Shown: positions 17,001 through 24,163 of the stretch, one piece after another
Numbering within the stretch: position 1 is the stretch's first letter
Layout: each line of letters begins with the position of its first letter
From: a virus
Direction: 5' to 3' (one strand)
DNA length: 24,300 nt
IMG/VR virus record: IMGVR_UViG_3300027782_004850
Location: 1 to 24,300 of that record
The notes under the pieces: model-generated
Databases searched by the model: none
Told to the model about the DNA's origin: nothing
Seen by the model: the letters and a program-made list of their open reading frames with translations, nothing else
Translations under genes and position numbers: made by a program

Positions 17001-19228
17001 ACTCTAATGAAGGTTATTTTGCTGGTGGCATTCAATCTGGAAATATTGTTAATTTTGTAGAATCTTTATCTTATTCTTCTGGAGAACTTAGCTCCACTTT
17101 GAGTGGAACTCTAACCACACCTAGATACAATTTAGCATCTGCAACTGATGGTCAATCTAAAGGATATTTTTCTGGAGGTGCCTCTAGTAGAAACATGGCA
17201 TCTGCTATGTCAAGCATAACAGAAGGATTTATCTATGCAACGACATTGCCGATACAAGGCATAGCAACCGCTGCTTTGACTGTACCTAGATTTGGACTAG
17301 TGGGCATGTCAGGGATAAGAAATCTTGAACAGGCACCAACTTGTGGAAATTTATATACAAATGGATCATCTAATTTCTACACCAAGATATTCAGCTATCC
17401 AGAATTTGACGGACTTGTTGAATTTGAATACAATGCTTACAATTCTCCAGATAGGTTTATTGTTTCCGATATATTCAATAATGTTTTTATTGATACTGGG
17501 TATGTTGGTACAACAACAACTGGTTGTCCTTCATGGGTTGAAGGTGCGATTGGAAACTATCCTAACACAGGTAATTTTGCATTCGCTAAGCCATCTGAAG
17601 TTCGAAGAATAAAAGTTACAGTTCAAAGTCCTTGTGCAAATATTGGCTGGGATTATCAGTTATCTTGCCTACAAACAAATCTTTACACTAGCGGGTTAGC
17701 ATATGGAACATATCAGCTTAGAAGGTATGGTGAAGCTGGATTCTATACAAAAATAGCTCCAACTTTTAGTGCTGAAAATTATAATTACGCAATAGATTAT
17801 GTATCAGACCTTTATTATGGATTTTATTTGAGTGAAGAAGACTATCCATTCATATTTGCAGAAAATGGAGTTTGGAAAGAAATAAGCACAGGTACTGGAC
17901 ATTTCATGGGAATCAGAAATGTTCCTAATGGATTCAATAACATATTGGTCGTTGAAGGTGATAACACTTACGGGCAACTTGGACTTGGAGACAATGTTTC
18001 AAGAAATACCTTGACTCCAACAAACACTACTGCCACAAAATTGGCACTTGGTGCATTTCACAGCATGTGTATTGACTTGGCTGGAGGTTTACAAGTTTGT
18101 GGATTCAACAATCTTGGACAGCTTGGAAAAGGTAACACACAAGACTACAACATTTGGCAACCACTTTTAACTGGTGTGAAACATATTGCTGCTGGCGTTT
18201 TCACAAGTTTTTATATCAACAGTTCCGGGCAACTATACGGAACTGGAGCAAATAGTTCTGGCCAACTTGGAATCGGACCTACACTATCTGTTAGCCTGTT
18301 TACACAAACAGGTACAGGCGCAGGTTATTGGGCATCAGTTTCTGCTGGACAAGATCACACTTTTGCAATTAAAACCGATGGAACGATGTGGGCTACTGGA
18401 AAGAATGATCAAGGTCAACTAGGTCTAAGTGATACTAATAATAGATCAGCATTTACACAAGTTGGAATTGATTCTGTTTGGGCCAAAGTATCCTGCGGTC
18501 TTACTCACACCATGGCAATAAAAACAGATGGCTCACTTTGGGCTACAGGAGATAATAGCCAAGGTCAATTTGGAAATTCAAGTATAACAAGCACCTCAAG
18601 ATTTGTTCAAGCAGGATCGTTTAAATGGAAAGAAGTTTATGCTGGAGACAAAACTACATTAGCTCTTCGAGATGTTGGAATTACACAGCCTTCCATAACA
18701 GTAAATGCAGATTATTTTATAATTCAATATAATTTTGCACAAACTTCTGGTACTGATTTGGACACATCTACAAAATTAACATATCCAACAACTGAAGGCC
18801 CTCTGGGGTTTAGTTGCACAAATACTGGCTCTTCTACCTATATGGAGTGGGGTGGAGACAATACCGGAACAGGTATAGAGTCTGTATTAATTAAAATAAA
18901 AGATATCAGGCGAGATTATCCAAATGCCACATACATAGACTTTTTATGTGCATGCCATTGGTTTGGTTCAAGACTAACAGGCGACATTTCTCTTGATATT
19001 AATGCATATCGTGGAGGAACTCCACAAAAACAAGGTTATGGTTTTGTTATTAATAATGGAACTCTTTTGGACACCTTGCGATTCCCAGATAATATAACAA
19101 AAAGATATACTGGCTGTGATAGCGCACAAGTGACTGGCGTTATACGATATGATTTAGTGACAGGTGAAATTTCTCGATTGCCGACAAATTCTTCAGCACC
19201 GGGAATTCTATTCGTAGCTTGGGATTAA
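12956..19228 (+). CDS. Giant multi-propeller adhesin / tail fibre, 2090 aa (adhesin paralogue 3)
   Basis: Domain order by residue: 1-165 shared anchor module (AEHHN at 112-116); about 166-230 a PKD-like domain ([15 protein letters not shown]); about 255-345 strand-Pro repeats ([15 protein letters not shown]); 346-515 a Pro/Ser/Thr/Ala linker with tandem repeats; 524-1458 eighteen GYFxGG repeats of about 50 residues in three blocks of six; about 1459-1575 a beta-sandwich-like domain ([31 protein letters not shown]); about 1638-1905 five or six RCC1-like repeats ([15 protein letters not shown] and relatives); about 1911-2090 a C-terminal beta-rich domain ([24 protein letters not shown]). It starts at TTG 12956. 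Such repeat proteins serve as host-recognition fibres in phages; that role is inferred. Its closest relative is the 798-aa product encoded after the protease. It has no frameshift and no signal peptide. Confidence 0.8.
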   Translation: MAVPFPPKVVYPIDYDTDRTLFKVYNTSETVLSADLEVWATTINIVPVDLDKDEIWAENGFVTISGELIYYNSFTKDTNGKIQSLTNCIRNLGGKSPQFNLSGTDVRGFVLAEHHNQLARAIVNAENFFGINLSEDKTTLDWRIRNLANQGAIIDDYGCPEVNFNYYIISEDISVGTTIAFNLEVNGTFDSFIIDFGDEQSTTTVTGGTHTYAPNSLVDPVVTVTATNCESVLSGVKRETLNQPLAQQAIIDLNVAVPTLPEFPNLPSVFTNTVNNQLLLPPIVFPCLDPVGFGPITVPSVIKITPPLIIPSIVNFINSPNIPSTVSISPVSINLPSYIYVEGLCSPIPPTPFPPIPLPPTPTPSPTPSPTPTPTPSPTPSPTPPSPVSPSPVSPSPVSPSPVSPSPVSPSPVSPSPVSPSPVSPSPVSPSPVSPSPIPPTPPSPISPVPPGTPIPPSSPIPGPPVAPNAPGTPTAPGAPLAPGAPAAPFAPVPWPPVAPPITPPSPIPPSPPSGGSYSCSRYGYVGGGSSDGTNCLNNIFKVDFTNDTASLVGTATLYQSAQDLHGISGAFTQGYFSGGASNALTTRTNIFDYASETRANLDASDLNRYRGFGVSDGAYRGYVGGGSTVYSGASVKTTIRIVYSNNVVSQISSLELQEPITGLTGSDGGTLKGYFAGGYTGSLIARINQISYQNEILSSAPGILSPARQYTAGCSGTEAKGYLSGGFSSTWSQYTTILIHNTGNTVTKATADLGFGIQRAAGLTNRQSRGYFVGGEANGGFGGLTLGTLNIIMFSLDASFAALTSLPSGAIRQGMGAISPLCRPLGGPGGFIAGGSYGYDGFISSYSKTTDKIVFNYDTTVAVTSADLKSSPTRREATAGVSGNSSRGYWAGGYADRFTSVIDKIYYSVERTVAVGTAVLTDGTHGACGVSQGAYKGIIAGGYRKTGTVTTKHAFKLTYASPETLSAVTTADLYEPMSYMGSISNNLYKGYFAGGINEVVRYGSMQVVAFSSNTTYLLASKNLTRAVSELAGMDADNTKGYFGGGDTSPYGSSNVIDKFDFATDTITATANIDKCLSTARTGLGAVSERVSKGYFVGGSSGVLKDIGTCDKITFATDITNATLSGNLTQSRTYVAGVSAVVRPTMSSAGAYFTGGYRSSNPTVLTEKIVYQDDISFYLESANLLIRRANAAAISESEYYGYICSGNLSEYGDTSLTNTFEYIDYSNDTRGFIGSSVIGQTRESMAGCTGNDTHGYFAGGQTTTFSSRIDKFSYETNACNQLTSETLSSARSFLTAISSGYNRGYFAGGLNTVTVSTIESILFSTDVVSTNSSVILGGPRWGLSGNDGDSNEGYFAGGIQSGNIVNFVESLSYSSGELSSTLSGTLTTPRYNLASATDGQSKGYFSGGASSRNMASAMSSITEGFIYATTLPIQGIATAALTVPRFGLVGMSGIRNLEQAPTCGNLYTNGSSNFYTKIFSYPEFDGLVEFEYNAYNSPDRFIVSDIFNNVFIDTGYVGTTTTGCPSWVEGAIGNYPNTGNFAFAKPSEVRRIKVTVQSPCANIGWDYQLSCLQTNLYTSGLAYGTYQLRRYGEAGFYTKIAPTFSAENYNYAIDYVSDLYYGFYLSEEDYPFIFAENGVWKEISTGTGHFMGIRNVPNGFNNILVVEGDNTYGQLGLGDNVSRNTLTPTNTTATKLALGAFHSMCIDLAGGLQVCGFNNLGQLGKGNTQDYNIWQPLLTGVKHIAAGVFTSFYINSSGQLYGTGANSSGQLGIGPTLSVSLFTQTGTGAGYWASVSAGQDHTFAIKTDGTMWATGKNDQGQLGLSDTNNRSAFTQVGIDSVWAKVSCGLTHTMAIKTDGSLWATGDNSQGQFGNSSITSTSRFVQAGSFKWKEVYAGDKTTLALRDVGITQPSITVNADYFIIQYNFAQTSGTDLDTSTKLTYPTTEGPLGFSCTNTGSSTYMEWGGDNTGTGIESVLIKIKDIRRDYPNATYIDFLCACHWFGSRLTGDISLDINAYRGGTPQKQGYGFVINNGTLLDTLRFPDNITKRYTGCDSAQVTGVIRYDLVTGEISRLPTNSSAPGILFVAWD
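14039..14110 (+). repeat. Six tandem 12-bp repeats coding Pro-Thr-Pro-Ser/Thr
   Basis: Units start at 14039, 14051, 14063, 14075, 14087 and 14099. Four read ccgacaccatcc; the third ends tacc and the sixth ends tcca, overlapping by three bases into the next repeat array. The length is a multiple of three, so gain or loss of a unit keeps the frame. It codes a stiff linker in the giant adhesin. Confidence 0.9.
14108..14257 (+). repeat. Ten perfect 15-bp tandem repeats coding Pro-Ser-Pro-Val-Ser
   Basis: The unit ccatctccagtatca occurs ten times without a mismatch, followed by a degenerate eleventh unit at 14258-14272 (Pro-Ser-Pro-Ile-Pro). Perfect conservation, including wobble bases, points to recent expansion by slippage or recombination. 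The copy number changes linker length by five residues per unit without a frameshift. There are no spacers, so this is not CRISPR. Confidence 0.95.
14273..14505 (+). repeat. Pro/Ala/Gly-rich low-complexity tract within the adhesin linker
   Basis: The coding is Pro-rich with many Pro-Gly and Ala-Pro pairs (for example [19 protein letters not shown]), and it is visibly richer in G and C than its surroundings. It continues the linker after the perfect repeats and ends at the Ser-Gly-Gly-Ser-Tyr-Ser-Cys that opens the first propeller block. It probably is an extended, flexible or polyproline-like spacer. Confidence 0.8.
14525..15445 (+). repeat. Propeller block 1: six GYFxGG repeats
   Basis: Repeats begin at GYVGGG, GYFSGG, GYVGGG, GYFAGG, GYLSGG and GYFVGG. 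The sixth ends in an atypical seam ([13 protein letters not shown]) instead of the usual short polar link. The block has about 307 residues. It is read as one six-bladed beta-propeller-like domain; the blade count is inferred from repeats. Confidence 0.7.
15446..16405 (+). repeat. Propeller block 2: six GYFxGG repeats
   Basis: Repeats begin at GFIAGG, GYWAGG, GIIAGG, GYFAGG, GYFGGG and GYFVGG. The block ends in a second atypical seam ([14 protein letters not shown]). It has about 320 residues, similar to the other blocks. Confidence 0.7.
16406..17330 (+). repeat. Propeller block 3: six GYFxGG repeats
   Basis: Repeats begin at AYFTGG, GYICSG, GYFAGG, GYFAGG, GYFAGG and GYFSGG. The block ends with [14 protein letters not shown] before a different beta-sandwich-like domain. 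The second repeat has the most degenerate motif. Confidence 0.7.
17870..18672 (+). repeat. RCC1-like repeat domain in the giant adhesin
   Basis: About five complete repeats contain the Gly-Gln-Leu/Phe-Gly motif ([50 protein letters not shown]), each after a strand of the type [21 protein letters not shown] partial final repeat ends near TLALRDVG. This is the RCC1 pattern and predicts a further beta-propeller. Eukaryotic RCC1 has seven blades; here five or six are seen. Confidence 0.85.
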
Positions 19229-19231
19229 AAT

Positions 19232-21763
19232 ATGCTAACAGAAGAACTAAAAACAGAGTTGGAAAAACAATTTGACGAAACACCTGATTATGTCATAGGT
19301 GTAAGTTATGGTTTTAAAAAAACAAATGGTCAAAAAACTAATCAAAAATCAATCATTTATAAAGTTTCAAAAAAGAAACCTCTTGGAGAAATACCAAAAA
19401 ATGAAATCATTCCAGCATCAATAAAAGTGAATGGGAAAGAATATGTCACGGATGTTGTTGAAGGAACAAAAGCACAATTTTTCAACTGCTTCGTATCAGA
19501 ATCTGACCCAAGCATTCAAAGATTACAAGGAGTGCCAAACCTTCTTGCTCCGATGCGTGGAGGCAACGAAATCGTTCTTATGCCAGATGGATGGAGCGGT
19601 CCCACACTAGAAAGCTCTGGCTACACAGTTGGCACATTAGGATTTTTTGCGGTTGATAATTATGATGATAAGGTTGTTGGTGTTACTAATAGCCATGTTT
19701 CAGTATTAAATAGAGTGTTTTGTAATGAAAGAAACATAAAAGACGAAGACCCCAATCCATATAACACGGTAGACCCAAGACCTTGGGAAAATATTCTGCC
19801 AGATTTAGAAATCGAGCCAAAGTGTGCTGTCTGGAACAACACGAATCTATTAGATGCATCAGCAAACATAAAAAGATATATGCCAGTAACAGCAATAGGA
19901 AGAAATTATATTGACTGTGCCTTGTTGGTTATGAACAAGGATACTTTGCCTGCAAGCGCAACAGCCTATATTGATTCAACAAGTTATCAAGTTTGGCAAC
20001 CTATAGGAGAACCAGATTATCCTACCCACATGCCTTTTGCCACAAAACAAGAACTTGATAATTTATTAACAAGTAATCCAAATCTTTATTCTACTGGTAG
20101 AACAACAGGTCCAAAGGGATGGTCTCCTGTAAGCAGCTGTATTTTGCGTGTCACAGAAATCGGAGTCAACGAAACCATCGGTGGTTTAGAGGGAGATACT
20201 TATTGGTCAGATACAATAAAATTCCAATATGAAGATGGAGTTGGTTACCCGGCAAAACCCGGAGATAGTGGAAGCGTTGTTATAGCTGATTTTAGTGGAG
20301 TCAGAAAAATTGTTGGACTTTTATTTGCTGGAAATGAAACGGAATCTTATGGCCTATTTTGCAGAATTGATCGTTTAGCTGCGATCATGAACATTCGGGC
20401 TTGGGATTCCTCTTATGTTCTGGACAAGTCGTATTCAACAAAAACAGAAATAGTAGTTACTCCTGAAGCAAATCTTGGAGGAACCCCTAATTTTGTACAA
20501 AATGGAAAACATTTCTGGCAATCTGGATTTAGGTATATAACAACTCCAGCTGGATATACCCCCACACCGACACCGACACCAGCACCTGTGGTAGTTAATT
20601 GGCAAAATTGTATAAATGACATTAACAATAACAGAATAAGACGAGTTTGCAGTATGCCATGGCTAGGACCTGAGTTTCAAACTGGGTATTTCGACAGCAG
20701 CCAGTCGCAAATAAATGCGAGCTTCGTGCCGGGCGTGGGTGGCCCTGCCACCTTTCAAACTTCCATAAATTTAAATTGTTGTCTTGTTCCTACAGGAGCG
20801 ACAGCAGGTGTGAGTCAATTACAAATAGTACCGATAAATGATTTTTATTATCAAATTCATACAGGAGGCGACTCTATAACATTTCGACCAGTAATTTATG
20901 CAAACAATTTAAGGGGAACTATAGAGTTTATATCATCAACTCCATTTGTTTGTTCTATAGAACCTACAGAAAGATGCCTAGGATGGATTTTTCAAGCCGC
21001 TGGCGGCAATCCCAAAAAATTTACTTTTAATACGAGCGATGTCAGAACAATACCTTTTGTTTTAACTTTTTCGGGGAATAATGTTAATCTAACAATTCGG
21101 ATAGTTGATGGAGGGGCCCCAGCCGGTGGGATAATAGGAAGTATCGCTCTTTATTACATATCTAATATTTTGACTAATCTATCATTAAATTTATCTGAAC
21201 CTAATCAAAGTGTGCAAGAAAATAGTAATTCTGGTTATATTCCATCTATTTCTATGCAGAATGTGCAGTCTAAACAAAAGCTATTGCCTTCTAGTGTTTC
21301 AACTCGTACTAAACTTTGTCAATATGCAAGTAAGATGCCTTTGGAAGTAATTGATAGTTATCATGGAAAAACAGCAATAAGAAGATGCGACATTTATGGT
21401 TTTTGCTCACATTCTATCAAGATACCTGATAGACCTGAAGTCTATTCATGTCAGGAGTGCCCAAATTACTTCTCAAACGAAAATGTTCCAGAAGAACTTC
21501 TAATTTTTACAGACAAAAACCGAGAAGAAACAATTAAAATCATGAATATTAATAATCAGCAAGCTCCTGAACAGAGCTTGTATCAAGAAATAAAATATAA
21601 AAAAGTAGAAGATTTTCTTAAAAAAGAAGAAAAAAATACCTTTGAAGTTGAATACAAAGACCTTACTGAAGTATCTGAACAAAATTTAAAAGATATGAAT
21701 GCTATGAAGATCAAACCAATAGATAATATAAAGCCAAATGTTGATGAATTACTTGGAGAATAA
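19232..21763 (+). CDS. Virion-operon trypsin-like serine protease with Cys-rich C-terminal domain, 843 aa
   Basis: Residues 1-80 match the leader module of bacterial trypsin-like peptidases (YVIGVSYGFKKTNG, IIYKVSKKKPLGEIP, TDVVEGT). Residues about 130-390 hold a chymotrypsin-fold protease with a readable triad: His155 in VTNSHVSV, Asp228 in NYIDCALLV and Ser346 in KPGDSGSVV. A Pro-Thr linker (443-452) leads to a beta-rich region (about 455-645), then a Cys cluster (Cys696, 719, 725, 740, 743) that may bind metal, and a charged helical tail ending ELLGE. There is no signal peptide. It lies between two propeller adhesins, so cleavage of host surface protein or maturation of a fibre are the likely roles; both are inferred. 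GGGA at 19221-19224 is a weak ribosome-binding site. The protease assignment is strong; its location in the virion is not shown. Confidence 0.85.
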   Translation: MLTEELKTELEKQFDETPDYVIGVSYGFKKTNGQKTNQKSIIYKVSKKKPLGEIPKNEIIPASIKVNGKEYVTDVVEGTKAQFFNCFVSESDPSIQRLQGVPNLLAPMRGGNEIVLMPDGWSGPTLESSGYTVGTLGFFAVDNYDDKVVGVTNSHVSVLNRVFCNERNIKDEDPNPYNTVDPRPWENILPDLEIEPKCAVWNNTNLLDASANIKRYMPVTAIGRNYIDCALLVMNKDTLPASATAYIDSTSYQVWQPIGEPDYPTHMPFATKQELDNLLTSNPNLYSTGRTTGPKGWSPVSSCILRVTEIGVNETIGGLEGDTYWSDTIKFQYEDGVGYPAKPGDSGSVVIADFSGVRKIVGLLFAGNETESYGLFCRIDRLAAIMNIRAWDSSYVLDKSYSTKTEIVVTPEANLGGTPNFVQNGKHFWQSGFRYITTPAGYTPTPTPTPAPVVVNWQNCINDINNNRIRRVCSMPWLGPEFQTGYFDSSQSQINASFVPGVGGPATFQTSINLNCCLVPTGATAGVSQLQIVPINDFYYQIHTGGDSITFRPVIYANNLRGTIEFISSTPFVCSIEPTERCLGWIFQAAGGNPKKFTFNTSDVRTIPFVLTFSGNNVNLTIRIVDGGAPAGGIIGSIALYYISNILTNLSLNLSEPNQSVQENSNSGYIPSISMQNVQSKQKLLPSSVSTRTKLCQYASKMPLEVIDSYHGKTAIRRCDIYGFCSHSIKIPDRPEVYSCQECPNYFSNENVPEELLIFTDKNREETIKIMNINNQQAPEQSLYQEIKYKKVEDFLKKEEKNTFEVEYKDLTEVSEQNLKDMNAMKIKPIDNIKPNVDELLGE
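20563..20589 (+). repeat. Short Pro-Thr linker repeat in the protease gene
   Basis: The hexamer ccgaca/ccaaca-type repeat codes Thr-Pro-Thr-Pro-Thr-Pro between the protease domain and the C-terminal half. The same ccgacacc core is used in the 12-bp repeats of the giant adhesin. Confidence 0.7.
21755..21758 (+). promoter_or_regulatory. Ribosome-binding site supporting TTG start at 21766
   Basis: GGAG at 21755-21758 lies inside the last sense codons (Leu-Gly-Glu) of the protease gene and seven bases before TTG 21766. No in-frame ATG is available near this position, and the paralogue at 12956 also starts with TTG. Confidence 0.65.
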
Positions 21764-21765
21764 TT

Positions 21766-22810
21766 TTGCCTATATTACCGCCAAATTCAGTATATCCAAT
21801 AGACTACGATACTGATAGTACGCTTTTCAAGGTTTACAATACCACAGAAACCACTCTGTCAAGCGATTTGAGCGCATGGGCAACTACGATTAACATAACT
21901 CCAATTGCCGCAACTGACGATGAAATATGGGCTGAAAATGGATATGCTACAATAAGTGGAGAATTAATTTATTACGATGATGTACAAAGAGATGGCAACC
22001 AAAAAATAAATGCACTTATTAATTGTGTCAGAAACCTTGGTGGCAATGCTCCTCGATTTAATGAGTCAGGAACTTGGATCAGAGGATTTGTTTTAGCCGA
22101 ACACCATAACAACCTTGCCAGAGCAATAGTCAATTCAGAAAACTTCATAGGAATTAATCTTTCACCTGATAAAATAACGCTTGACTGGAGAATAAGAAAT
22201 CTTACTCAACCAGAATTTGTTGATGACTATGGGTGTCCTCAAGTAAATTTTATTTATTATATCACAGATATAGACCCGCTTCTTGGGACAACAATATCTT
22301 ATTTCTTAGAAATTATAGGTGTTTATGATAGTTTCATACTAGAATTTGGTGATAATACACTTACTAATTCCGAATTATCTGGAACACATATTTACCCCCC
22401 GAATTCAACAATAGACCCAACAGTAACAGTTTATTCCGCATTATGCCAAACTGTAAATAGTGCAGTATCCAGAAATCAACCAAATGAACCGCTTATTGCA
22501 GTTGTTCCAGATGAACAAAACATAACGATTGATCCAATTGCTGATTTCCCAGATTTACAGTATATTACTGATCCAAACACATCTGCCGATCTTAATTTGC
22601 CACCTATTGTTTTTCCATGTCTTGATATTGGTCCGTTTGGTCCTATTAATATACCTTCGACTATTATCATAGACCCTCCTTTTATTATCCCAAGTCAGAT
22701 TATGTTTAGCAATATACCCATAATTGCAAACACAGTTTCTATCAGCCCTGTTAATATTGAGGTTGTTGGAGATCAGTTTATTGAATTAGTTTGTATTCCA
22801 TTAGGTAGTG
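21766..22810 (+). repeat. Paralogous segment B, homologous to 12956-14000
   Basis: This is the second copy of the anchor, PKD and strand-Pro region described for segment A, in the same orientation. Together the copies bracket the propellers, the RCC1 domain and the complete protease gene. Confidence 0.8.
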
Positions 22811-24162
22811 GTTCTGGTGCTGCAACAGGTAGTTCGGGGGCAGGAGGACCAGTTACTGGGGACAAATCTCCTTCCCCAACACCCGTTCCTTTAGGACCAA
22901 GTACTGGCCTCAATTATTCAGGATATGCCATAGGTGGTGCGGCCAACAATATTTCTGTAGGAACTGCCAATAAAATTTTATATAGAACTGATACTATAAG
23001 TGCGTTGGCAAGTGCTGCCTTGCCAAATGGATCGTTTAAAGCAGGAGCAACTGTAACTGCAAACAGCAATTATGGTTACATAGCTGGTGGTATTTCTCAA
23101 GGCTATACAAATAGTTTCTTTAGATTGCAATTTTCGAATGAAACTACATCGGCATATACATCTGCAACCCTAAGTAGCAACAGGAGTTATGGTGCTGGCC
23201 TTTCCCATGGAGATACCTCCGGTTACTTTACTGGGGGCATTCCTACACTTACAATAAACGATAAATTAACTTATTCATCAGGAACTATATCTACACTAGC
23301 ATCTATTCAACTAAATCCCGGTAGATATGTACATGGATCGGCTTCAAACCAATATGACAAAGGATATTTAGCAGGTGGGATTAGCGGATCGAATGCTGCA
23401 TTGTCAAATACTAGTTTGTTAGTTTATAGTACAGATACCTATAGTGCTAAAACCACGGATGATTTAAAAGCTGCAAGACAGCGGCTTGGTAGTGTTGATG
23501 GAAACAACGCAGTTGGATTTTTTGCTGGCGGGTCTGGTAATCTTTCTAGTACAATATTCTTAAAAAGTATAGAAAAAATACATTATCCAAGTGACACTAC
23601 TGTTGCTATGTATGGTGTTTTAACTACAGCAAAAATAAACCTTGGTGGACTCAATGAGGGAAGTAGCAAAGGATACTGGCTAGGAGGAAATACAGCAGCA
23701 TCCACATCATCCATGACAAACACGATTGAGTCATATCACTATATAAATGATATAGTTTCTGCTTTATACAATACTCTTACACAAGCTAAAACCAACATGG
23801 CATGTATTTCTAGAGTTTGGATCAACACCTCAACCCCTACGCCCACCCCTACGCCTGTCCCAGCTTTTGCTATGAACAGCGTAGAAACTATTCAGCCAAA
23901 TATTCCACAATTTATAACTTTAAGTAATGGTTATGTTGTTCCTAATGAAGCATCTGAAAATACAAACTATTTTGACTTGGTACAAAATGGTTATGATTCT
24001 AACAGCACAGCCCCAACACCTGACCATGAAGAATTTAAACAAGAAACTCAGGATATTCAATTGACAATTAAAAATGCGATGCAAGACTCATTTAAAACTA
24101 TGAAGCTCATGATTAAGAACAATCAGATACTTCCAGATACAAATGAGCTTCTTGGTGAGTAA
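21766..24162 (+). CDS. Single-propeller adhesin, 798 aa (adhesin paralogue 4)
   Basis: Residues 1-345 closely match the start of the 2090-aa adhesin: anchor module with AEHHN at 111-115, PKD-like domain (FILEFGDN, GTHIYPP; about 186-225) and the strand-Pro repeats (INIPSTIIIDPPFIIPSQI). The long proline linker is replaced by a short Gly/Ser/Pro-rich one (346-382). Residues 386-687 hold exactly six GYFxGG-type repeats (GYAIGG, GYIAGG, GYFTGG, GYLAGG, GFFAGG, GYWLGG). A Thr-Pro linker (about 691-700) and a polar, probably helical tail follow, ending NELLGE as in the protease. The RCC1 domain and the large C-terminal domain of the paralogue are absent. The start is TTG after GGAG. Role as a second, shorter host-binding fibre is inferred. 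Confidence 0.8.
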   Translation: MPILPPNSVYPIDYDTDSTLFKVYNTTETTLSSDLSAWATTINITPIAATDDEIWAENGYATISGELIYYDDVQRDGNQKINALINCVRNLGGNAPRFNESGTWIRGFVLAEHHNNLARAIVNSENFIGINLSPDKITLDWRIRNLTQPEFVDDYGCPQVNFIYYITDIDPLLGTTISYFLEIIGVYDSFILEFGDNTLTNSELSGTHIYPPNSTIDPTVTVYSALCQTVNSAVSRNQPNEPLIAVVPDEQNITIDPIADFPDLQYITDPNTSADLNLPPIVFPCLDIGPFGPINIPSTIIIDPPFIIPSQIMFSNIPIIANTVSISPVNIEVVGDQFIELVCIPLGSGSGAATGSSGAGGPVTGDKSPSPTPVPLGPSTGLNYSGYAIGGAANNISVGTANKILYRTDTISALASAALPNGSFKAGATVTANSNYGYIAGGISQGYTNSFFRLQFSNETTSAYTSATLSSNRSYGAGLSHGDTSGYFTGGIPTLTINDKLTYSSGTISTLASIQLNPGRYVHGSASNQYDKGYLAGGISGSNAALSNTSLLVYSTDTYSAKTTDDLKAARQRLGSVDGNNAVGFFAGGSGNLSSTIFLKSIEKIHYPSDTTVAMYGVLTTAKINLGGLNEGSSKGYWLGGNTAASTSSMTNTIESYHYINDIVSALYNTLTQAKTNMACISRVWINTSTPTPTPTPVPAFAMNSVETIQPNIPQFITLSNGYVVPNEASENTNYFDLVQNGYDSNSTAPTPDHEEFKQETQDIQLTIKNAMQDSFKTMKLMIKNNQILPDTNELLGE
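22921..23826 (+). repeat. Propeller block: six GYFxGG repeats in the 798-aa adhesin
   Basis: Six repeats cover about 302 residues, the same size as each block of the giant adhesin. The last repeat ends CISRVWINTS and runs straight into a Thr-Pro linker, just as the sixth repeats of the other blocks end in an Arg-containing seam. Confidence 0.7.
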
Positions 24163-24163
24163 T

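Noticed and set aside
18691-19228. Variable region of a diversity-generating retroelement at the fibre C-terminus
   Set aside because: No reverse transcriptase and no template repeat copy are present in the window; the WGG motif alone is not evidence.
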